Source of the DNA: Bermanella sp040371755
GTDB lineage: Bacteria; Pseudomonadota; Gammaproteobacteria; Pseudomonadales; Oceanobacteraceae
Reading direction: 5' to 3'
Assembly (NCBI RefSeq): GCF_040371755.1
Contig: NZ_BAABWE010000007.1
Location: 124,001-188,000 of the forward strand
DNA length: 64,000 bases
Shown here: positions 1 through 8,077 of the stretch, one piece after another
Position numbering within the stretch: the stretch's first letter is position 1
Layout of the letters: each line of letters starts with the position of its first letter
Position numbers and translations under genes: made by a program
Notes under the pieces: model-generated
The model's database searches: none
What the model was told of the DNA's origin: nothing
What the model saw: only the letters and a program-made list of their open reading frames with translations

Positions 1-660
1 CATACTGCACGAAATACCTTTATTGTGGAGCAGACCATCCGTCAATTTGAGCCTTATCCGCAAGAATGGCGTGATTATCTTGATTGGTTTCTTACGCTTC
101 CTTTGTATGCTGAATTTGAACATTTTCGGACGGTGCACGCGTGTTGGGACCATCAGTTAATTAGCGAGATGAAAGGTCGTTATCGTCGCACAACTATGGA
201 TGAAGAGTTTCTGCATGCGTCTATGGATCGGGAGTCTTTTGAAGGCCAATTGGTGGATCGCTTAACCCGTGGGACAGCATTAAAACTGCCCGATGGACGT
301 AGTATTACTGCAAAAGATGGATTTGTAAGACATTTTTTTAGAACCAAGTTCTGGGAGAGCGAGCCAGAAGTTTACGATGACATCGTGTTTCAGCCAGATC
401 CATTGCCAGAAGACATTGCTGAAAAACCCATTACGGCTAACGACCGAAAAGAGCTGTTGTATTACGGTCCATACGAGAAACCGTTATTCATTGGGCATTA
501 TTGGATGAAAGGCATTCCGGGGCCAATCACCCATAATATTGCCTGTCTAGACTACAGTGCTGTGAAATACGGACGTTTAGTAGCTTACAGAATGGACGAT
601 GAAAAACGCTTAGACCCAGATAAATTTTGCTGGTTGCGTGTTGAGCGTAAAGAAGATTAA
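1..660 (+). CDS. metallophosphoesterase, C-terminal part (cut by window edge)
   Basis: The reading frame is open from the first base (residues HTARNTFIVEQ...) to the TAA at 658-660, so this is the last ~219 residues of a longer protein. The C-terminal stretch with FIGHYWMKGIP, then a NIACLDYSAVKYGRLVAYR-type strand, matches the end of calcineurin-like metallophosphoesterases, where the GH of GHYW supplies a metal-binding histidine. The N-terminal metal motifs (DxH, GDxxDR, GNHE) lie outside the window. An internal GTG at 25 is not a true start, because coding continues upstream of it. The stop overlaps a possible GTG start of the next gene, so the two may be cotranscribed. Substrate unknown. 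Confidence 0.75.
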   Translation, partial: HTARNTFIVEQTIRQFEPYPQEWRDYLDWFLTLPLYAEFEHFRTVHACWDHQLISEMKGRYRRTTMDEEFLHASMDRESFEGQLVDRLTRGTALKLPDGRSITAKDGFVRHFFRTKFWESEPEVYDDIVFQPDPLPEDIAEKPITANDRKELLYYGPYEKPLFIGHYWMKGIPGPITHNIACLDYSAVKYGRLVAYRMDDEKRLDPDKFCWLRVERKED

Positions 661-664
661 CCCT

Positions 665-1477
665 ATGTATTTAGCTTGCCACTGTGAGGACCAATACCCC
701 ATTGAGCCACTGCTCAAAGAGTTGCAAGAGAAAGACGTAAAGTATGAAGTGCGTGAAGAGGGTGGGCAATTGTCCCTTTGGCTACAAGATCCAACTCTAA
801 CAACGGCGGTAGCACAAGCCTATGAAGCCTATAAACAAGGGTATAGAAGGCAAAAGCAACATACTTTGACTATTGAAAACATCAAGCAGTTACCTATCAC
901 TACAGGGTTGATTGTCGCTAGTTTGATGGTGGCGATGCTAACACAACTTGGGGAGCTGTTTTTAGATTGGTTTTTTATTGCACAAATCCAATATTACCCA
1001 AGATCTTGGATTCCCTATGATGGATTGAGTGTGATTTGGCACAGTATTAGCCCTATTTTTCTTCATTTTGGTGTGGAGCATTTGGTCTTTAATAGCTTGT
1101 CTTGCTGGTATTTAGGTTCCTTACTTGAACGTAAGTTGCCATTTTTTGCCTATATGGGTCTCGTCTTATTGGTGGCATTAATAAGTAATTATTGTCAGTT
1201 ATGGTTGTCTGGGCCGTTATTTGGTGGGCTGTCGGGTGTCGTGTATGGCTTAATTGGTTTTGCCTTTTGTTATCAATGGCTCCTTCGTAACTTAATGGTG
1301 CCCAAAGGTTTATTTTACTTGGCCATTGGTTGGTTAGTTTTAGGGTATACACCCATATTTCAAGCGGTTGGCTTAGGCTCTATGGCCAATGCAGCTCACT
1401 TGAGTGGGTTATTGAGCGGAGCCGCTTTGTTTTTTGTGTATTTTATTTTTGTAAAAAAGAGTCACTATGGATATTGA
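665..1477 (+). CDS. rhomboid-family intramembrane serine protease (GlpG-like)
   Basis: Polytopic membrane protein that should cleave other membrane proteins within the bilayer. A soluble N-terminal domain of ~75 residues (starting MYLACHCEDQYPIEP) resembles the GlpG cytoplasmic domain. It is followed by about six hydrophobic segments. The catalytic serine lies in GGLSG (nt ~1223-1237, near residue 190), and the partner histidine in NAAHLSG near residue 240; both are intact. A GTG at 638 is an in-frame alternative start that would overlap the previous gene; I prefer ATG 665. The 3' end overlaps the next gene by 11 bases, indicating translational coupling. Physiological substrates unknown. Confidence 0.85.
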   Translation: MYLACHCEDQYPIEPLLKELQEKDVKYEVREEGGQLSLWLQDPTLTTAVAQAYEAYKQGYRRQKQHTLTIENIKQLPITTGLIVASLMVAMLTQLGELFLDWFFIAQIQYYPRSWIPYDGLSVIWHSISPIFLHFGVEHLVFNSLSCWYLGSLLERKLPFFAYMGLVLLVALISNYCQLWLSGPLFGGLSGVVYGLIGFAFCYQWLLRNLMVPKGLFYLAIGWLVLGYTPIFQAVGLGSMANAAHLSGLLSGAALFFVYFIFVKKSHYGY

Positions 1478-1727
1478 ACAATTAATCGCGTCCATGACGC
1501 CCGCTATTTATAACAATATGAAGCAAGCCCTTGAACTGGGTCGTTGGGGGGATGGACGAGCTGTAACTCCTGAGCAAAAAGAATACTCTTTAGAAGCCAT
1601 GATTCGTTACGAACACCTGAATAATATCCCAGAAACAGAACGAGTGGGTTATGTGGATATGACCAATAAGCGCAAAAAGAAACCCTCTGGCGGCGATGAT
1701 ACTCAAACCATCAAAATCATCGAATAA
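1467..1727 (+). CDS. DUF1315 (YeaC-like) family protein
   Basis: An 86-residue cytoplasmic protein that starts with MDIEQLIASMTPAIYNNMKQA and has a lysine-rich tail (NKRKKKP). The start, the length and the central segment ending EYSLEAMIRYEH match the small YeaC/DUF1315 family, whose function is not established. The start overlaps the end of the rhomboid gene, so the two are probably cotranscribed and translationally coupled. No catalytic motif or membrane segment is visible. Confidence 0.8.
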   Translation: MDIEQLIASMTPAIYNNMKQALELGRWGDGRAVTPEQKEYSLEAMIRYEHLNNIPETERVGYVDMTNKRKKKPSGGDDTQTIKIIE

Positions 1728-1752
1728 TAAGAATATTAAGGCTTAATGAGTA

Positions 1753-2577
1753 ATGAAGTACCAAGGTCATTTATCAAAAATGCACATTTCGGCTGATGGG
1801 GAAGTAGCTCAATATTCCATCAAGCTTGATGAACAGTTGATTCCTATTAATGAAATGCTCGGTCAGCCGATAACTATAGAATACCTTGGTGATATTCACT
1901 GCCAAGCTTGTGGGCGAGTCAGTAAAAAAAGTTTCGCTCAAGGGTATTGCTACCCTTGTTTTTCACGCTTAGCGCAATGTGATACTTGTATCATGAGCCC
2001 AGAAAAGTGTCATTATGACAAAGGCACATGCCGCGAGCCCAAATGGGGTGAAGAATTTTGTATGCAAGATCATATTGTGTATCTTGCTAATTCTTCCGGT
2101 ATTAAGGTAGGTATTACTCGTCATAGCCAAATTCCAACTCGATGGTTGGATCAAGGGGCAATGCAGGCGTTACCTATTGCGCGAGTAGAAACCCGACAGC
2201 TGTCTGGTTTATTGGAAGTAATTTTTAAACAGCATGTTGCAGATAAAACCAATTGGCGGACACTGCTTAAACAAGATGCAGAAGATTTAAATCTCTCGCA
2301 AAAAAGAGACGAGTTGTTCGAAATGTGCCATGAAGAAATTGAAGAGCTACAGTCTCATTATGGCTTACAAGCGGTGCAATTACTTTATGATGGCGAGCAG
2401 CACAATTTTGCTTATCCGGTTGAGCAGTATCCAACTAAAGTGGCGAGTTTGAATCTTGATAAAAATCCCATTGCCCAAGGTAAGTTAATGGGTATTAAAG
2501 GGCAGTATTTGATTTTGGACACTGGGGTAATTAATTTACGTAAATATACCTCTTATTTAGTTAGCATTGAATGTTAA
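1753..2577 (+). CDS. DUF2797 domain protein with cysteine clusters
   Basis: A 274-residue protein. The N-terminal third is cysteine-rich: CQAC near residue 37, then CYPC, CDTC and further Cys residues to ~92. That pattern suggests a zinc-ribbon or metal-binding module. It is followed by IVYLANSSGIKVGITR, a GIY-YIG-like beta strand pattern characteristic of DUF2797. The biochemical role of the family is not established. It lies 25 bases after the DUF1315 gene and 20 bases before pepN, so it is probably in the same transcription unit. Confidence 0.8.
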   Translation: MKYQGHLSKMHISADGEVAQYSIKLDEQLIPINEMLGQPITIEYLGDIHCQACGRVSKKSFAQGYCYPCFSRLAQCDTCIMSPEKCHYDKGTCREPKWGEEFCMQDHIVYLANSSGIKVGITRHSQIPTRWLDQGAMQALPIARVETRQLSGLLEVIFKQHVADKTNWRTLLKQDAEDLNLSQKRDELFEMCHEEIEELQSHYGLQAVQLLYDGEQHNFAYPVEQYPTKVASLNLDKNPIAQGKLMGIKGQYLILDTGVINLRKYTSYLVSIEC

Positions 2578-2597
2578 TGGCGGATTAAGGATAAACC

Positions 2598-5237
2598 ATG
2601 AAAAACGCAGAACCTAAAGCCATTTTTTTGAAAGATTATCAGGCTCCTAGCTTTGAAATCGAAAGCACTCACTTTACCTTTGATTTATATGAAGAATACA
2701 CGCTAGTAACCTCTATTCTTAAAATGAAGCAAACCCAAAATCAGCCTGCGCCACTTGAGTTAAATGGCCAAGATTTAGAACTGATGTGGGTAAAAGTAAA
2801 TGATCAAATATTAAGTGAGGATCAGTACGCATTACAAGATGAAAGCTTGACCATAGCTGCATTGCCGGATGACTTTACGTTATCAATACAAACAAAGATC
2901 AAGCCTCAAGAAAATACCGCCTTAGAGGGTTTATATAAGTCATCGGACATGTTTTGTACTCAGTGTGAGGCGGAAGGGTTCCGACGCATTACCTATTTCT
3001 TAGATCGCCCAGATGTCATGAGCGTCTATACCGTACATATTACCGCTGATAAATCCGCTTACCCTGTATTATTATCGAATGGTAATTTAGTTGCCACTCA
3101 AGACGAATCAGATGGCCGTCACAGTGCCACTTGGCATGACCCCCATAAAAAACCGTGTTACCTATTCGCATTAGTTGCTGGGGACTTACAGCACATTGAA
3201 GACACCTTCACTACAATGAGTGGCGTAGATGTCACACTGCGTATTTATGTAGAGCCGCAAAACATAGATAAATGTGACTATGCAATGGGTGCGTTAAAGC
3301 GTTCAATGAAATGGGATGAAGAAGTATATGGTCGTGAATATGACTTAAACATATTCAACATTGTTGCGGTTGACGCCTTTAATATGGGCGCAATGGAAAA
3401 CAAAAGCTTAAATATTTTCAACTCATCTTGTGTGCTGGCTAATCCAAAAACCGCTACAGATGCTACTTTTCAGCGTATCGAAGCCATCGTAGCCCATGAG
3501 TATTTTCATAACTGGTCGGGTAACCGCGTAACTTGTCGTGATTGGTTTCAATTAAGCCTGAAAGAAGGATTTACTGTATTTAGAGATTCAGAATTTTCAG
3601 CGGATATGGGTTCGCGTACGGTTAAGCGAATTGAAGATGTATCATTATTAAGAACAGCTCAATTCGCAGAAGATGCTGGCCCGATGGCCCATCCGATTTT
3701 ACCCGCTTCGTTTATTGAAATATCTAATTTTTACACCTTAACCATTTATGAAAAAGGCGCTGAAGTTGTACGCATGATTCATAATATATTAGGTGAAAGT
3801 TTGTTCAGAAAAGGTTCAGATTTGTATTTCGAACGCCATGATGGTCAAGCTGTTACCACTGAGCATTTCGTGAAAGCCATGGAAGACGCATCAGGCAAGG
3901 ATCTTAGCCAGTTCAGACACTGGTATCACCAAGCCGGAACCCCTGAGCTTTGGGTGAGCGATAGCTACAATGAAAGCGCTCAAACCTATGCCTTAACCAT
4001 CAAACAAACCTGTCGAGATACATCAGAGACGGATATCAAGAAACCCTATCATATTCCATTTGCTATTGGCTTATTGGATAGTGCAGGTAAGGATTTAACC
4101 CTTAGCTGCAATAGTTCAGCATTTAATGACGCTACCCAAGTTATTAATGTGACCCAGCATGAAGAAACCTTTGAATTTGAAGGAGTAAAAACGGCGCCTG
4201 TGCCATCTATGCTGCGTGGCTTTAGCGCACCAGTAAAATTGAATTATGACTACCAACCTGAACAGTTAATGCATTTGATGGCCCATGATAGCGATGGCTT
4301 TAATCAGTGGGATGCCGGTCAAACCCTAGCTACCAGTGTTATTTTGTCCCTTTCCCAAGATGTATTGGCAGGTACAGATCTTAAAATGGATGAAAACCTG
4401 TTGGCTGTGTATGCAAAATGGGTGGCTGAATTGTCTGACGATTTAGCTAAGCAGGCACAAATGTTAAGTCTTCCTAGTTTGGCCTATTTAATTGAGCAGC
4501 AACCTCAAGCTCAAGTGCATGCTTTATACACGGCCAGAACCTTTGTTAAACAAGCAATAAGTGACAAATTGCACAATGAGTTCAATGAAATATATGTAGC
4601 TTGTCAGGTAAGTGGGCCATATGAGCCGACCCATGACGCTATGGCTAAGCGGACATTGAAGAACCTTTGTTTGCAATATATGATTCAGGCACAAAGCAAA
4701 GATTACTCAGCTATTGCGCAGACTCAGTTTGAAATGGCTGATAATATGACGGATCAGTACACAGGGCTATCCGCTTTGGTGAACTCAAATCATCAAGAAA
4801 AAGCTCAAAAAGCATTGGCTTCTTTTTATGAGCAATGGAAAGAAGATGTACTTGTAACCAATATGTGGTTGTCACTACAGGCTGCAAGTGATTATATTGA
4901 CGGGGTGGCAGGGGCTAATGCTTTATTGAGCCATCCTGCATTTGATATTAAAAACCCTAACAAGGTTCGCGCTGTAATTGGTGCTTTTGCTGGGCAAAAT
5001 TTAAGGCACTATCATGCCCAAGATGGCTTGGGGTACAATTGGCTGGCGGATCGCATCATTGAACTAGATGCCCTTAACCCACAAATTGCATCTCGTCTAT
5101 TGGGGCCTTTAACTAAATGGAAGCGTATAGCACAACCAAATAGCTCAAAAATGAAGCAAGCACTGGAGAAAATTGCCTCCAGAGGAAATTTATCTAAAGA
5201 TGTTTATGAGGTGGTGAGTAAATCTTTGGCCGATTAA
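2598..5237 (+). CDS. pepN: aminopeptidase N (M1 metallopeptidase)
   Basis: A zinc aminopeptidase that removes N-terminal residues from peptides in the cytoplasm, the last step of protein turnover. Length (879 aa) fits gammaproteobacterial PepN. The exopeptidase motif GAMEN is at residues 264-268. The zinc-binding HEYFH is at residues 300-304, followed by WSGNRVTCRDWFQLSLKEG, which supplies the third zinc ligand (Glu ~323). The C-terminal ~400 residues are the helical domain typical of PepN. No signal peptide is present. ATG 2598 follows a purine-rich stretch (GGATAAACC). Confidence 0.96.
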   Translation: MKNAEPKAIFLKDYQAPSFEIESTHFTFDLYEEYTLVTSILKMKQTQNQPAPLELNGQDLELMWVKVNDQILSEDQYALQDESLTIAALPDDFTLSIQTKIKPQENTALEGLYKSSDMFCTQCEAEGFRRITYFLDRPDVMSVYTVHITADKSAYPVLLSNGNLVATQDESDGRHSATWHDPHKKPCYLFALVAGDLQHIEDTFTTMSGVDVTLRIYVEPQNIDKCDYAMGALKRSMKWDEEVYGREYDLNIFNIVAVDAFNMGAMENKSLNIFNSSCVLANPKTATDATFQRIEAIVAHEYFHNWSGNRVTCRDWFQLSLKEGFTVFRDSEFSADMGSRTVKRIEDVSLLRTAQFAEDAGPMAHPILPASFIEISNFYTLTIYEKGAEVVRMIHNILGESLFRKGSDLYFERHDGQAVTTEHFVKAMEDASGKDLSQFRHWYHQAGTPELWVSDSYNESAQTYALTIKQTCRDTSETDIKKPYHIPFAIGLLDSAGKDLTLSCNSSAFNDATQVINVTQHEETFEFEGVKTAPVPSMLRGFSAPVKLNYDYQPEQLMHLMAHDSDGFNQWDAGQTLATSVILSLSQDVLAGTDLKMDENLLAVYAKWVAELSDDLAKQAQMLSLPSLAYLIEQQPQAQVHALYTARTFVKQAISDKLHNEFNEIYVACQVSGPYEPTHDAMAKRTLKNLCLQYMIQAQSKDYSAIAQTQFEMADNMTDQYTGLSALVNSNHQEKAQKALASFYEQWKEDVLVTNMWLSLQAASDYIDGVAGANALLSHPAFDIKNPNKVRAVIGAFAGQNLRHYHAQDGLGYNWLADRIIELDALNPQIASRLLGPLTKWKRIAQPNSSKMKQALEKIASRGNLSKDVYEVVSKSLAD

Positions 5238-5408
5238 TGGCTTTTTTATGCAAATTTACTAAGCCGGTGGCGTATTTTGTTGTATGGTGCTGGTTTATTT
5301 TATATGCTTGACTAATAAAAATAATACTAAAGACCCCAGCTGGCGCTTCTGTGCTGGTTGTCCGGATACGGCCGTGGCATAAACTACGCGGCTGAAGGAA
5401 TAATAAAA

Positions 5409-6776
5409 ATGATGAAATCAGGCCTACTTCTTTCCACAATATTAATTGTATGTGGACTGTCCACATCGGCTCATGCCCAAATTAGCGCTAAAGAAGCAGC
5501 TAAATTAGGAACGACTTTAACCCCTTTAGGTGGTGATCGCACTGCAAATGCTGACGGCTCCATACCTGAATGGCGAGGTGGTATTCAATTTCCTCCTAAA
5601 GCTTATAAAAAGCCAGGACAACATCACGTTAACCCATTCCCTAGTGATAAACCGCTGTTTGTAGTGACGGCTCAAAACATAGAACAATATGAAGAATTTC
5701 TGACGGATGGTCAAAAAGCCCTATTTAAGACCTACCCTGACACCTTCAAAATGCCAATTTATAAAACCCGTAGGACAGCCGCATCGCCTCAGTGGGTTTA
5801 TGATAATACTTATAAAAACTCCACCAAAGCCGTTTTAGCAGAGGGTGGTATTGGTGTTAAAAACTCAGTGGGCGGGATTCCATTTCCGATTCCAAAAAGT
5901 AGCCTAGAAGTTATGTGGAACCATATCACCCGTTACCGCGGTGAATACTTGGTACGTGAGGGCTCTGAAGTGGCCGTTCACACCGATGGCTCTTATGTAT
6001 TGATCACAACAAAAGCAGAAGTACTGTTTAACTATTATGAACGTGGCATTACTGAGGAAGAACTTGATAACAACTTCCTATCTTATGTTTCGTTTACAAA
6101 AGCCCCTGCGCGTTTAGCTGGTGGCGCGGTACTATCCCATGAATACTTAAATCAGGTAAAACAGCCACGACGTGCATGGGGTTATAACGCGGGTCAGCGA
6201 CGTGTGCGTAAAGCGCCAAGCTTGGCCTATGATACGCCAATTGCAGCCGCTGATGGTCTGCGTACGGTTGACGATACAGATATGTATAATGGCTCTCCCG
6301 ATCGTTACGATTGGAAGCTTGTCGGAAAAGAAGAAAAGTACATTCCATACAATAACTATGTAATTAGTACTCCTGAGGTACCTGTTAAATCCCTATTGAT
6401 GCCAGGCCACCTTAACCCAGATTACGCTCGCTATGAAAAGCACCGTGTATGGGTAGTGGAAGCCACTTTAAAACCAGGCAAACGACACATCTATCACAAG
6501 CGTCGTTTTTATATAGATGAAGACTCTTGGACAATTGCCGTAGCTGACCAATATGACGAACGTGGCCAGTTATGGCGTGTGAGCATGGCTTATTTAAAGA
6601 ATTTCTACGAATTACCAGCTATCCTAACATGTATGGATGTATTTCATGATGTTTTAGCTCGTCGTTATCATGTTCAAGGCATGTTTAATGAAGAGCCTCA
6701 GACGATTGATTTCAGCCAAGCATCGCCTGGTAGTCGCTACTTCTCACCACAGGAGCTTCGTCGCCGAGGCCGCTAA
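5409..6776 (+). CDS. DUF1329 exported protein
   Basis: About 455 residues. The frame is open from 5358, but ATG 5409 is preferred: it is preceded by GAAGGAATAATAAAA and begins a clear signal peptide (MMKSGLLLSTILIVCGL, cut near SAHA/QIS). The mature start, with AKLGTTLTPLGGDRTANADG, is diagnostic of DUF1329, a periplasmic or outer-membrane-associated family. In many proteobacteria DUF1329 genes travel with DUF1302, Ycf48-like and RND genes. Here the two latter follow, while no DUF1302 gene is in the cluster. The setting suggests transport or processing of a hydrophobic compound at the envelope; this is inference. Confidence 0.85.
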   Translation: MMKSGLLLSTILIVCGLSTSAHAQISAKEAAKLGTTLTPLGGDRTANADGSIPEWRGGIQFPPKAYKKPGQHHVNPFPSDKPLFVVTAQNIEQYEEFLTDGQKALFKTYPDTFKMPIYKTRRTAASPQWVYDNTYKNSTKAVLAEGGIGVKNSVGGIPFPIPKSSLEVMWNHITRYRGEYLVREGSEVAVHTDGSYVLITTKAEVLFNYYERGITEEELDNNFLSYVSFTKAPARLAGGAVLSHEYLNQVKQPRRAWGYNAGQRRVRKAPSLAYDTPIAAADGLRTVDDTDMYNGSPDRYDWKLVGKEEKYIPYNNYVISTPEVPVKSLLMPGHLNPDYARYEKHRVWVVEATLKPGKRHIYHKRRFYIDEDSWTIAVADQYDERGQLWRVSMAYLKNFYELPAILTCMDVFHDVLARRYHVQGMFNEEPQTIDFSQASPGSRYFSPQELRRRGR

Positions 6777-6784
6777 AATTTACA

Positions 6785-6822
6785 ATTAGCACTGGTATAA
6801 GTACTGGTGCTGAAGTGCTAAT
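6785..6822 (+). promoter_or_regulatory. intercistronic 9-bp inverted repeat
   Basis: ATTAGCACT at 6785-6793 is exactly complementary to AGTGCTAAT at 6814-6822, with a 20-base spacer that itself repeats ACTGGT. It lies between the DUF1329 stop and the Ycf48-like start. There is no following T-run, so it is more likely an mRNA-processing or stability hairpin, or an operator, than a terminator. Confidence 0.5.
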
Positions 6823-6863
6823 AATTACAATAATAAATTTTTATTTTGATTGGAGATTTACAA

Positions 6864-8072
6864 ATGCGAACACTGCTCTCAGTGGGCACCGCTTTAAAAA
6901 CCGCTATCAGATTTATATCAAGTAGCGTTTTAGTTGCGGCTTTGGGATTACCAGCGATGCAAGCAACGGCTCAATGGCAAGACCCCCTAAATGTACCAGC
7001 GATACCATCGCTAATAGCACATAAATCATTATTGTTAGATGTGACCGTTGTCGGTGATCGTTATGTAGCAGTTGGCGCACGTGGCCATATTATATTCAGC
7101 GATGATGAAGGCCGCACTTGGACACAAGCAAACGTACCCACTACAACCACTTTAACAGCGGTGTATTTTGCCAGTGAATCTACAGGCTGGGTTGTAGGTC
7201 ATGATGCGATTGTCCTTAAAACACAAGATGGTGGTCAGACTTGGGTTAAGCAATTTGATGGCTTTATTGCAAACGAAATGGTGCTTGAAGCGGCTAAAAA
7301 AGATCTAGCACTTAAAGAAGAGCAGTTTGAGAAGGTATCTGAAAGCGGTGATGATGATTTAATTTATGAAGCGGAAAGCGCACTAGAAAATGCAACGTTC
7401 ACCTTAGAAGATGCAGAAATTGACTTTGAAGACCGCTCTACTAAACCGCTTCTAGATCTTTGGTTTAAAAACGACAAAGAAGGTTTTGTAATTGGTGCTT
7501 ACGGCATGCTTTTCAAAACCGTTGACGGTGGTGAAAGCTGGGAAACATGGTCTAGCAACGTAGAAAACCCTGATCGTTTTCACTTAAATAGCATAGCTAA
7601 GATTGATGATCAGCGCTTAATCATTGCTGGCGAAGCCGGTACTATTTTAACTAGTAATAACTCAGGTAATACTTGGGAAAAAATGGAAAGCCCATATGAT
7701 GGCTCATTCTTTGGTGTGGTTGCTTTAACGAATAATGTTCAACTTGCATTTGGTCTTCGTGGTAATCTTGTTCGTTCAAGTGACTATGGTCAATCATGGG
7801 AATTTATTGATACCCATACTAAACAAACACTATTAGGTGGTACGGATCACCTTGGGTTAACCGCTTATGTTGTTGGTAGCGGTGGTGCTTTCTTGAAGGG
7901 GATTGCTGCTGGTACGAAATGGGAAAGTAAAACGCGTAGCGCAAGAGACAACGCCGCAACTATTGTTGAAACCAAGTCTGGAGAGTTCATTCTAGTAGGC
8001 GAAGGTGGTGTGAAGATTTTAGATAATACCGGTGCACTCCTGCCGGTGAAAGTTAAAACCATCGAGGGGTAA
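6864..8072 (+). CDS. Ycf48-like / BNR-repeat exported protein
   Basis: About 402 residues from ATG 6864, which has TGGAGA eight bases upstream; the longer frame from TTG 6846 includes that ribosome site and is rejected. A signal peptide (to ~ATAQWQ) is followed by repeated blades of the kind TVDGGESWETW, NNSGNTWEKM and SDYGQSWEF. These are Asp-box/BNR repeats of a beta-propeller as in Ycf48-related proteins. An acidic, helical insertion (AAKKDLALKEEQFEKV and following) interrupts the propeller near residues 140-190. It ends six bases before the RND gene, implying a functional partnership with it. Precise role unknown. Confidence 0.8.
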   Translation: MRTLLSVGTALKTAIRFISSSVLVAALGLPAMQATAQWQDPLNVPAIPSLIAHKSLLLDVTVVGDRYVAVGARGHIIFSDDEGRTWTQANVPTTTTLTAVYFASESTGWVVGHDAIVLKTQDGGQTWVKQFDGFIANEMVLEAAKKDLALKEEQFEKVSESGDDDLIYEAESALENATFTLEDAEIDFEDRSTKPLLDLWFKNDKEGFVIGAYGMLFKTVDGGESWETWSSNVENPDRFHLNSIAKIDDQRLIIAGEAGTILTSNNSGNTWEKMESPYDGSFFGVVALTNNVQLAFGLRGNLVRSSDYGQSWEFIDTHTKQTLLGGTDHLGLTAYVVGSGGAFLKGIAAGTKWESKTRSARDNAATIVETKSGEFILVGEGGVKILDNTGALLPVKVKTIEG

Positions 8073-8077
8073 GGATT